From: Alviniconcha marisindica
Lineage: Eukaryota; Mollusca; Gastropoda; Provannidae
Direction of reading: 5' to 3'
Assembly (NCBI GenBank): GCA_018857735.1
Contig: JABMCL010000660.1
Location: 232,001 to 296,000 of the forward strand
DNA: 64,000 bases
The notes below the pieces were generated by a model. It did not search any database and was not told the origin of the DNA. It worked only from the letters and a program-made list of their open reading frames with translations. Position 1 is the stretch's first letter, and the number at the start of each line of letters is the position of its first letter. Shown here one piece after another: positions 13,111 to 23,775 of this stretch. The position numbers and the translations under genes are program-made.

Positions 13111-15519
13111 ACGGGGGCTAAAAATATACTGAGTCTTTTCATCAGTGCACGGAGGGATTTGAGGGGAGACCGTTAGCGAGTCGCATTAAAACTTCCTGAA
13201 TATGCAGAACCGTGTCGGTAATCGTTCTTTGATAGGGACAAAAACAACAGCAAAATTATTCTCCCAAATATAATCAGATAACACGGCAAAACTCTGAAAG
13301 AGAGAGAGACAGAGAGACAGACAGGCAGTCAGTCACAGACAGAGACAGACAGACAGACAGACACTGAGACAGACACAGACAGGGAGAATGACTATATAGG
13401 CCCCGGATCAAAATAGGTAACTTGATTTTATTTACTTACTAATTTACTTACTTTGATTCAGGCCTATAGTCATTAAGCCAGTAACTAGTTCAAATTCACT
13501 GTGTTTACGGAGGACAAATAAATATTCATGATTCTTGATTAAACACATGGACAAGAAAAACAAGAAGGAAAAAACAAACATTACCAAAGAAACAACGAAG
13601 GTAATCGGAACACTTATTTCAAATTAACCTGCTTGTAAGAACTGCAAGTGAAAAGACACGCACTGAGCGCCTTGGCTGTTGTACCACGTACATGTTGTCA
13701 GTTTGATGCCATTCCTTGTCAGTATCAGTTCCGTCTGGACCAAATCTGAGCCAACCGAAAGCGAAGCCGCAGTGAGTTCATGTGCCTCATCGTTTGTAGA
13801 ACAGGTCTAACTGTTTCTTGCTAAAAGCAAAAACAAAAACAAAACAAACAAGCAAAGCAAGGCAAAAAACAACAACAAAAACATAACAATTATTTAAAAA
13901 AATTAAAGTGGGACTGATGAAGGGGGACATTATTTTTGGTAGCCAGTTATATTTTGGGTAGCCAGAACTATATTTGCACGTGTTTCGTATTGTCCTATTA
14001 AAATAAGCTTTGTCTGAAACCGTCTGTGTATTGTGATCTTCATGTTTGTCATTTTTCAGTTGTAAAAGTCCACAGAGTCCATACGGTCTGTTACGGACGG
14101 GGTGATCTTCAGCTGACGGTTTGGTTTTCATACTCATTTAAGCATAATAAAACACCCCTCGGCCTCAGTGTAGGATACGATCTTTCTCTTGAGTTCAAGA
14201 TCATATTAACGCGCTCAACAAAGTTCATGATGTGCACCGCACTGTCTGTGAAAACTTCGCCCTGTCATAGCCGTCCTGGCTCAGTGATTGGGCGTTAAAA
14301 CCAACTATCTAACTATCCATCCATCTACCTATCTCCCAGAATTGAGTTTCCCTCAGTGTTGCAGGCACGGTCCTTCAAACAGTCTGACAATGCCCCATCA
14401 GTCAGTCTCACCCTTGTGGTAGCTCAGCACGTTCAGTTAGTTCAAGATAGACTCTAAAAAGTCCATATGCGTTCAGGAGCTGTGTGAGAGTCGAGGTGGC
14501 CGTCCTGGGCTGTCCGTCCTAACGAGCCTTCTGGTTTCCGTGGACGTAAAGCTATATAATGAACCATGCTTCTGCGTTGCTCTCAGCTTGTCCCTAATAA
14601 GTCAACAGACACTGATCTGAGGACATTAAGCAACACTACCTACCTACCATATGCGTTCCAACAAGTCACGTCTCCTTGAGGTTTCCCCAGTATTGTCAGT
14701 CTTTGAAACAGTTCCAGTCAGTTTTCGTCTGATTGACAATGGCCTCCAATCATGTTCGTCTGATGGACGATGGCCCCCTCTCTCGTCTTCTCAAGGAAGA
14801 TCGTCGAGCGCTTAAGCTACATACCGGATCGTCAAAGCTGCCGTTTCAGTCAGTCTATGACCCTCTACTGATTTTCCCGAGCTTCTCTGGCTCTTCCAGG
14901 CAGTCGATGGCATGCTTTGTACCCGGCGCAGGTAGCCGTGTTTGAAGCTCCATCCTCAAATCTGCCGAGGACACCGGTCTGATGATGGGTGCGTCGTCGG
15001 CCCGCCAGCTGCTGCTTCGTCAGTCATTTCTCTTTCGCTATTTCCTCAGAGCATGCTCGGGACAGTAGATTTAGTGCAATGCGTCATCAACATTTCATAA
15101 AGTCATTTCTTCAGTGTACGCAAAAACTGAGAGCTTCTTGGTTTTGCCGTCTTGCATGCACTGACGCGTACGCGCGCGCGCGCGCACACACACAAAAACA
15201 AACACATCCCCCAAGCTTGGCAGCCGGTTCTGTCGCAGACCGGGCTTTTCAAAGGCGTAGATTGATGCAAGGGAAATAACACTTTACAAACTCACAACCT
15301 AGACCTGTTGTGAGATACAAACATTACCTCCCATCCTAGAGTAATTAACCGTGCGAGGCCTGGGAATTTGCTTTTCTTCTTTTTTATTTTCGTAAAAATA
15401 GCTGAAACAATCCCAATAGTCAGAAAATGGAACCGATGGGAAGATATGTGATGGAGGGGAGGATGTATTGTGTGCTTCATTTGGTTATTGTCAATATTAA
15501 TACAAAAGAAATGCTGAGG

Positions 15520-15569
<50 letters not shown>

Positions 15570-15590
15570 CCACGTGTTATATTGAGTGTT
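13111..15590. other. Unassigned sequence, scattered repeats
   Basis: The stretch contains a (CAGA)-type tract near 13310-13380 and a small inverted repeat (tgactatataggcc at about 13388 and ggcctatagtca at about 13462). A copy of the dispersed R2-like repeat lies at 14471-14606 and a (GT)n at about 15523-15567. Several open frames (for example 14733-14945) have no recognisable family. No spliced gene is supported. Confidence 0.5.
14471..14606 (-). repeat. Dispersed repeat family, copy 1
   Basis: This is the reverse-complement copy of a family whose plus-sense core is aggctcgttaggacggacag followed by cccaggacggccacctcgac and tctcacacagctcctgaac. Other copies are at 40461-40621, 53420-53581 and 53602-53741. 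No coding capacity or terminal inverted repeats are visible. A short SINE or MITE tail is possible. Confidence 0.85.
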
Positions 15591-15599
15591 GATAGATAA

Positions 15600-16558
15600 A
15601 TCGGTGCCCTACCCCGACACAATTTTGTGCACAAAATGTGCTTTACTACACATTAGTCTATCTGGACGCAGATACAGGGCCATGAGGGCTAGAACCTCTA
15701 GATTTCAGAACAGTTTTTACCCTCAAGCAATACGCTCATTTAGCAAGTGATCAGTGTGTTAGCGACAGCCAAAGAACCAAACTGCACTCAGTCTTTCATT
15801 TGACCTGACCTTATTTTATTTTATAATCTTGTTATTATTTATTCCCAGTGCGTGTTGCTCTGGCACATTCATGGAGAGAGAGAGAGAGGATGAGTTTGCA
15901 TTTGTGTATATGCATGTGCACATGGTCGAGCGTGCGTACATGTGTGTGGTGTAGGAGTATGCGTGTGAATTTGTTTGTTAAACTTTGATTAGTTTTAACT
16001 TAATTGTTTTATATGTAGGATTTTTTATTTATTTTTATTCTTTTCTATTATCGTGTAATTTTAACATTATCTACAAGTGTGTATGTGCGGAGGGGGGAGG
16101 GGTGGGGCATGCATGCAGGTACACGAGTGAGTGAGTGTTTGCGTGTGTGTGCGCGCATTTCTTGCTGTTACTGAACTCTCACTCGGCCCTGTCTTAAAAG
16201 TAGGATTTTATATTATGAAATTGAATGTTACTTATAAATGTATGTGTGTGTGTGTGTGTGTTGAACTTTTATTTTGCCTTAGTCTTAGACATAGGACTAT
16301 ATTTTACATTGGAACATTACTCATACTTATGGCGTGGGTGTGTGTGTGTGTGCGTGCGTGCGCGCTCATGCAGGTGTGTATATGCATGTGCGCGCAGGTG
16401 TGTGTATGTGCATTTGGGTGTAGTTTTGCTAGTGCAAAGGGGTTGCTAGTTGATGTATGTCAGTGTTGTTGTTTGCTTATGTTTGTATGCTTACCGCTTT
16501 CGAGACACTTTCCTTGTTGTAAAACTTGGTGAATAAAGAATCTGAATCTGAATCTGAA
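15600..16558 (+). mobile_element. LINE 3' end with (GAATCT)n tail
   Basis: Codons 15667-15750 read RRYRAMRARTSRFQNSFYPQ and then AIRSFSK before a stop, the terminal motif of CR1/I-like reverse-transcriptase ORFs. A long GT-rich 3' untranslated region follows, ending gtgaataaagaatctgaatc. The short repeated gaatct tail is the typical end of a target-primed insertion. Only the last tens of codons remain, so the copy is severely 5' truncated. Confidence 0.78.
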
Positions 16559-18720
16559 GATAGCGGGAGAATTGGAACCATTTCATAGTCAGTAAGGCTA
16601 GTTTGTTTCAGAGGCAATTTTGATTGCTCACCTGTGTAGTGACTTCAAAGTTTTTTTGCAAAGAGTCAACTGCTGAATCCGAAAGAGTTGAAGAGAGAGG
16701 GAGAGAGAGGAGGGGGGTGGATACTATCACAGAGACTGACAAATATCATTCCATCACAACTGTTTTTCACACACCAATCAAGTTGTGTGTGCGTGTGCAT
16801 CTGAATACAATGCCGGAATGTGTGCATCTCTGTGCAGACCTTTGTAAATGCCCTGGGCTACTAGCAGACTGTCTTACAACTATTGCCATAAAGTAATCTC
16901 TTACCATGATATTATTGTGTTCCTGTTTACACTGGTGTTGGAGACAGGCAGGCCTTCTTGGGCCGAACATGCCTTGAGGTCAGTTCCTTTAAATGAGAGG
17001 GGTTCTGAATGAAGCGATAAAGGTAGGCCAAAGCAAAAATGTATGCTTTAGGCTATACATAGAGACTTGTGGTTACATCATCTTGTGACGATTCATATCA
17101 ATAGCTATATATACTCAAAATATGTGTTTGATGCAGGGCTAGTCTGACCGAGACTGCACATCTGACCTAACAATAACATGTGAAGAAAAAAGAATAGTAC
17201 CTCCCATCCAGCTGCTGACGCTCAGTGGTCACCATGTTGGTGGTCAACCTTCAGTTAGTCCCAACCACTATGACAGTGGCATTATAGTAGTGAGCTTCCA
17301 AAAAAGGTGCACTGCATGTTATTGTTGACGTTTACACTAAACAACTGCGTATTGAAGCCACTGCTTCAGCCCATGTACATAAATTTAATATTCAGTGAAT
17401 GCATTGGCAATATTTTTGTAATGCTGTACCAGTCAAAAACAAACTTTAGATTTTGTTGAAAATGTTGTTTTTTCGTTTCCTTTTCCCCCATAATATTTAC
17501 AGTACTGTGATTAGAATGAATGAGTAATCTGTGTAATACTAGCTATGGTACAGCAGAAGATCTCTACTGATGTAATGTTGACAGTGTCTGTCAAAGCATA
17601 AAATGAGTCAGCAAGAACACGCGCACTCATGCACACATGCACGCATGCACGCACACACACACACTCTCTCTCTCTGTCACACACAGACACACAGACACAG
17701 ACACACACTGACATACACACACTCAGTCTTTATCTCACACACACACGTGCAGAAACATGATGATATTGTAACCTGCCATGACTCAGTCATTGACAATCTT
17801 GACAATATATATGACACTTGCTATTTATTGACAGGCATACACCACAGGACAGAAACAACAGCATCACTCAGAACCAACAATCAAATCATTATTCCAGTAA
17901 TCCAGTTCACATAAAACTAAATACTGCAAATCACACAGACACATATGCTCTTTTGGCCAGCACAGAAATACAATTTTCAGCGTCAGTCAGAAGGATTAAA
18001 AAAAATTAATTAAAATACAGATGAACTCAGTCACAGGAAAATCATTGGGACCAAAAAAATTGCTTTCTTTTCCAAGTATTCGCTTTTAAGTTTCGCTTGG
18101 AAAAAAAAATGAAAAAAATCCTTTATATCTGAGTTTTCCTATTTCAATGGGGAAGAAACACACTCACACACACACACAAAGCTGAACTAGGATACTGTGA
18201 CTGTCTGGGTCCTGGCCAAAGGTTTCTTTATTTTACTACTCAAGGGAGTTTTCTCTAGAGAGAGAGAGAAGAAAACTCCCTTGAGTAGTCAGTCACTTTT
18301 GTGGTCCCAACTAAAAACCCAGATTGCCCATTACAAAAGCTTTTTGGGGGGTAGTTTTTTGTTTTGTATTGTTTCTGGGTTGCTTCTTGTTTTGTTTTTT
18401 GTCATCTCAGTGAACACACCAGACTGAAGCGTGTCTGCTTGCACCATGTAAGAACATTACTGTATTGGTTCGTTTCAGTTTTGGGGGCTAGTCACGTAAC
18501 CAGTGTGCTTCACACCGTATCACACACCTGTACAATCTCAAACCAGCACTAAGATTTATTCATTTTTAACTGCACCTTAGATCTTACATCAGTGACAGTT
18601 AGCATGCAGGACTCTCCACAAGACCACCAAGTGTTACAGCTGGTTACTTGCAGCCTCTTTGATCTTGTCACAAGATCCTCTGGGCCATGAGCCTAAGAAT
18701 GATATATATGACACTTGCTA
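16559..18720. other. Unassigned sequence with short repeats
   Basis: The stretch contains a (CA)n-like tract near 17620-17750. A hairpin lies at 18235-18289 and a short dispersed repeat at about 18585-18690. No frame resembles a known protein, and no exon pairs with plausible splice sites are supported. Confidence 0.5.
18235..18289. repeat. Perfect hairpin around a GA tract
   Basis: The left arm actactcaagggagttttc (18235-18253) and right arm gaaaactcccttgagtagt (18271-18289) are exact reverse complements separated by 17 bases of mostly GA repeat. The arm contains the same gggagtt core found in the hairpin at 28148-28220. Confidence 0.9.
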
Positions 18721-18723
18721 TTG

Positions 18724-19147
18724 ACTTGTTGTGTGCAGCCAGTCTTGTATTGTTGTGTGCAGCCAATCTTGTTATCCATCACCAATGCAACTAATATTGT
18801 TGTGTGCAGCCAATCTTGTTATCCATCACCAATGCAACTAATATTGTTGTGTGCAGCCAATCTTGTTATCCATCACCAATGCAACTAATATTGTTGTGTG
18901 CAGCCAATCTTGTTATCCATCACTAATGCAACTAATATTGTTGTGTGCAGCCAATCTTGTTATCCACCACTAATGCAACTAATATTGTTGTGCGCAGCCA
19001 GTCTTGTTATCCATCACCAATGCAACTAATATTGTTGTGTGCAGCCCATCTTGTACTGTTGTGTGCAGCCAATCTTGTTATCCATCACCAATGCAACTAA
19101 TATTTTTGTGTGCAGCCAATCTTGTTATCCATCACCAATGCAACTAA
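18724..19147. repeat. 47-bp tandem repeat, about 9 copies
   Basis: The unit is ttgttgtgtgcagccaatct followed by tgttatccatcaccaatgca and actaata. Copies are nearly identical; two units are truncated to a short ttgtattgttgtgtgcagcc form at the left end and near 19047. There is no protein-coding signature. Confidence 0.95.
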
Positions 19148-19684
19148 GTTTTGAAACAGTATATAAATCAAGGGTGCATTTTAAAACAAACTCTTTCGTA
19201 TTACTTTTTATTAAGCTTCTCTTGATCTTTTTTACTTACAGGACAAAACAGCTACATGTACATGAATGCAGTTCCTTTCTGTGAGACGATCCTGAATGAA
19301 ATGTTGAAGAGGAAGAACACTGTTAAATAGCTATACACACAGACTTGTTGCAATATGTTTTCTTGCACTGATGTATTTGGGGTGTAGGGGAGAGGGATCT
19401 ATGTTCACGGTATATTTGATCTTGGGCCAACTTTGCAGCTCTACATGTGCATGTTAATTGTTATGCTGCATTGCACACTAATTTAGTAATTACATAGTAA
19501 ACAAGCCAAACAAAAATCAACAAACAATTCACTATACACAACTGTAGGTATTATGATGCTGGGGTACAATTCTGATGTGCTCTATTGAAAAGGACAACAA
19601 CAAAAAACTAATCTTTCTTAAAAACAAGCTGGGGTCTTTGGTTGGGACAATGAAATAAAAGAAATTAAAAAAAACTTGTTATGG
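19148..19684. other. Unassigned AT-rich spacer
   Basis: I see no gene, repeat array or recognisable element here. It lies downstream, in the minus-strand sense, of the ubiquitin-like ORF, so part of it could be that gene's 3' untranslated region. Confidence 0.4.
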
Positions 19685-19945
19685 TTACACCTGACGCAAA
19701 TGCACTTCAATGACATCAGCCTCACAAATATTGTAATCATTCAAACAGCGCTGGTCTTCCACTTCACTTTTCCGCAGAAGCCACTTCTGTCTATCTGGAG
19801 GGATTTTTAGAATCTTTGACAGTTGTTGCTTCAGCTTTAGTATTTGAGAGAAAGGGCCCAAGTCAAACTTCATGTGATGCTGGGTATACTTCTGGATCAA
19901 AACCAATGTTACACTCACAAATGGCTCTCTCTCTCTTTGTGCCAT
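19685..19945 (-). CDS. Small ubiquitin-like protein (intronless ORF)
   Basis: The 86-residue frame has the layout of a complete ubiquitin-like beta-grasp fold. Residues 8-30 supply two strands (FVSVTLVLIQKYT). Then come ILKLKQQLSKILKIPPDRQ, matching ubiquitin's helix and its IPPDQQ turn, and EDQRCLNDYNI, matching EDGRTLSDYNI. The final strand is VIEVHLRQV. The C-terminus lacks the diglycine needed for conjugation, so it would act as a binding domain rather than a modifier if expressed. An in-frame stop lies two codons before the ATG, which argues for this start or for a retained 3' exon. I cannot assign it to a named family; a retrocopy or the last exon of a larger minus-strand gene are alternatives. 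Confidence 0.5.
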   Translation of the reverse strand: MAQREREPFVSVTLVLIQKYTQHHMKFDLGPFSQILKLKQQLSKILKIPPDRQKWLLRKSEVEDQRCLNDYNICEADVIEVHLRQV

Positions 19946-20450
19946 TGTCTACCAAGTGTTTGGGTGCTCAAGTGGTGCCACACTTGTCTTCAGCTCCAGG
20001 ACTTTCGATGCCCAAGTGGTATCACATTCATCTTTTGTTCCAACGCTGCTGTGAACAAAGTTAGTTACTTCCTGGTTTTCAAGGTCCCGTCAACCACACA
20101 GGTTCACCCCAGGATGATCTGTGAACCAGGAACGCAAATATTTGTTATAATATATCTGGAAAAACAGTTCATCCCCATTCATGTCTGAACATAAAATGAA
20201 GTTCGTGCCAAAGATGAACAAATGCTAAAATGAACCACACTCACTTCAGTGGAAATCTTACTTGACATTGTCTGCCCAGTCAGCTCTGCAGATTATGTCA
20301 CAGAAAAACATTCAAAGAGAATATTATACTGCTTCACAGGGAGCTGAGCTAAAGAAGAATCACACTCATGGGCCCTACTGACACTTCCATTAATTCAGGA
20401 ATGGAATAAAATAAAATAAAATCCCCCAAAAATCTACATTAAAAAAATCT

Positions 20451-20508
<58 letters not shown>

Positions 20509-20509
<1 letters not shown>

Positions 20510-21735
20510 GTGAGCAAGTGCTCTTTGTACGTTTTTACAATAATCCCGCCCCGGTTATCAGATCCATGCAATTTCATTACTGTACTGTTAGTAACCCGGG
20601 AACCGGAGCAGACAACGCTTTTGTTTTGAAGCGCGGCGTGTAGCCTAACACCACATGGCCTTCACACAGCTGACCAGCGATAGCTGCTGGTGCGCGCCAT
20701 TTTCAAATCTGTTTTCTCCCTTAATATCTTGACCGCTTGTTTGTTTACCTACTCTTTGTTCACCTAGTCCTTTTTCTGTACTAAGCCATGTGTAATATAA
20801 TTTGGCATCTTAGAATGTTTATTTAGATCTTATTTAGACGCAGGATCGAGCTTAATCAGTAGCCGATGCCTCTCTGGGTCCATTCTTTTTATAGCCATCG
20901 TCTGCATGGCACGTTCTCTGTTTACTATTAGTGAATAGTAGTGAATCATTGTTTTGACTTGATTAAAGTAATTCTGTGTTGCTCAATGCTTTGTCGTTTA
21001 GTATTTTGCTTAGCTGACTTCATGTTTAGTGTTTATTTTGGGTTGAAATTAACTTATTAAGTATTGTGTACTATAGAAGCTAAGTTATATTCATAGACTA
21101 CTTGATATCACTATCAGCGCTGCTGCGACTAAAATAACGTGCCCCAGGCGAAAGTTCCACCAATTGTTTTAGTGCTAGTCTTTGAGTGTGTCTTGCTTCT
21201 CTTACAGAGCGTTGTATTGTAATTGTTATGTACCATTTTAACCGTGGGAGCGCGCACTTTATTCTGATGTAAGTTTTAGTGACAGTTATATTTTGTACAT
21301 TGTGTTAGTTGCGATTTAGTTGTACGAATCTGCTTATAGACAGGTGCAAGCCACGCTTCCCACTCTTGTAAATTAAATAAGTCATGTGTGTACATTTTGT
21401 TTATACGGTTTAAAAGATTGTAACTGTAGCTTTTATTTGATGTTTTTCATGTTTTAATTAGTTTAGTTATTGTTGAGGAAACTGTATTTGTGCAGGCCAG
21501 GAAACACAATTGTCAGCCATTTTGTGGTCTAGAGGGCCAATTTTATTGTAGCGATAGCGTGTGTTCCTTGCGGCCCACGCCGTTCTCTTATTTATGCGTG
21601 CAAGTGAGATTTTGGGTGTGCTGGAAAATTGTCTGCTGCCAAGCAAATAAACCTGATTGCTGCCGTACACCTGCTGTGGTCTCCATTTTACTGACTCCGC
21701 TGCCTGTGTCCTGTCCTTCTACCACTCCACTCCAT

Positions 21736-21739
<4 letters not shown>
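20509..21739 (+). mobile_element. Probable solo LTR in a (TA)n tract
   Basis: A 1.23-kb unit starts tgtgagcaagtgctctttgt and ends accactccactccattgca, so it has the TG...CA termini of an LTR. It is flanked on both sides by long (TA)n runs (20463-20508 and 21740-21820), consistent with a TATAT-type target duplication. An AATAAA polyadenylation signal sits at 21646-21651, about 90 bp from the end, where an R-U5 region would be. No internal retrotransposon ORF, primer-binding site or polypurine tract is adjacent, hence 'solo'. Orientation is inferred from the poly(A) signal. Confidence 0.55.
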
Positions 21740-21806
<67 letters not shown>

Positions 21807-21820
21807 TATATATATGCAGA

Positions 21821-23775
21821 TTTTTCAATGTACATTTTGGGGGGATTTTTATATAATTATAATATATATTTCAAAAACGACAAGTCTTTTTGACACTCAA
21901 TTTCTGCTCCTGTTTACTAAAAATTGATGTATGAAACATGACCATTCATGAGTGTTGTCTGTCCAGCAGCCTGTATGTGTCTTGTGATGTCATTGTTATG
22001 AGAAAGGCCAAAATACAGAAAAACTCAAAATGTTATACATTATGTATTATTTATTGTGGACAGCCTTCTTCAGCTTTTTATTGGTAAAGAGCAACCCCAC
22101 AAGGCATTCCCCAGATTAGCTCAAATAAACTTCTTTTGCACAGATATTGAAAGCCACTGAGCCAGCAGAGGAAATACTTGCACATTTTGTGTTTACTGAC
22201 CAACTTGCATCTTCCCTTCAGTTTCCCCATTAAAGTTAAAGAATGAAAGATGGACAGAAAAAATCGGCATGGGCACTCAATGAAAATACAAAAGTATGAA
22301 ATATATGTTAATTTTGTCATATATATATACAATGATACATTTTCATGGATAACTACATATAATATCAAATGCATGATGAATGAATAACTGAATAAATCAC
22401 TGAAAAGCTTGAGATTTCTGGCATGATATAACTTATAAAGTACAAATTTTACTTTATATTATAGTACCCATGAACATTAAACTTAAACACAAAGACTGCC
22501 ACTCTGGCACAGGTTAGCTGATCAATATTACATAATATATATCAATTATACTTACATCTTTCATGCCAGTCAAATATGTAGTTACGCCCAGTTTGCTGCA
22601 TAGATGATGCACATCCACACTCTGTCGAGTAACTTCTTTTGTAACACAAGCTGTGTAACAGTTCTGACACAAGCATCTAGCAACAATTAAGAGTAAAGTT
22701 TAATAAGCATGTTCCATACACATATAATAACTACCACTTACTGATTTAGCAACTTAGTAAACTACTAGAGCAGTCTCTGACTCATCTAAGTCTTACAAAC
22801 CAGTATTTAAGTGGCAGAAAAAAACAGTTGCAAGAGACTGCTTCAGCCATTCAGGACTCCTTAGACTTCAACTGTTCAAGTTCAAGTAGGCAACTAACAA
22901 AAAATTAAGTTTGATTACACATGCAACTGTAGCCAAGGCTCATGAATCATCTGCCTTTAGCCATTTAAATGAAAAATGTCACATGTAGTGATGTACTGAT
23001 TAGCAATAGCATTTCCCATTAGGGCCATTTATGATTTATCATAAATTTATGATTAATAATCATATGAATGTATACAGATATTTACTATTTAGTTGTGCTT
23101 TGCATTGATATTAATTATTATTAGTAATATATTACAGTTGAGACTAGTTTTATTGCTGAACTATTCTGTAACAATTAATATATATATATATATAATGTAA
23201 ATTATTATATCAATTTATAAACATTTTTTTATTCATCAATTCATAAGTAGGATCATTCTTTTCTTTTCTTTTTTTCTTAGTTGAACTTGGAAGTTTTATT
23301 AATACAGTGTCCTACTCCTATATTATATGATTTTGAACAGAAGTTGTTCAAATTGTAAATTGTGCATCAGAACTGAATAAACTAGTTATAAAAATCCAGA
23401 ATTTGTATAGGTAGCCCACTTTACACTATTGTGGAACTAAAGACCTAGATATCAGTTATTACTTTATTAGTACAGTAGTAGCCCAAGTTGACTTTCAAGT
23501 CAGTTTCATTGTTCAGTCTTCACCGACTGAATACACTGGTAACGCCACTTGATTATATTGGATGTTTGGCTGATGCAATACCTGTGCAATAGAGCGAACA
23601 AAAATAAGTACGAGTAACAAACGGTACACAGAGATAACACATTTTGGGACACTGACGTTTTACCTAGATAGATTTTATAAATAAATTTGGTACCGTGGAA
23701 CGCATGATCTGTCGGGACAGACACGGAAGTTTACAGAGTCATGTCCCTTAGGTGGGCTGAGCCAAAACAAGGAAA
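21821..23775. other. AT-rich intergenic region upstream of LAMTOR3
   Basis: The AT-rich sequence has short (TA)n stretches (for example about 23178-23195). No frame has family resemblance. The last 200 bases form the presumed LAMTOR3 promoter; a cggaag ETS-like core occurs at about 23725, roughly 50 bp before the start codon. Confidence 0.4.
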
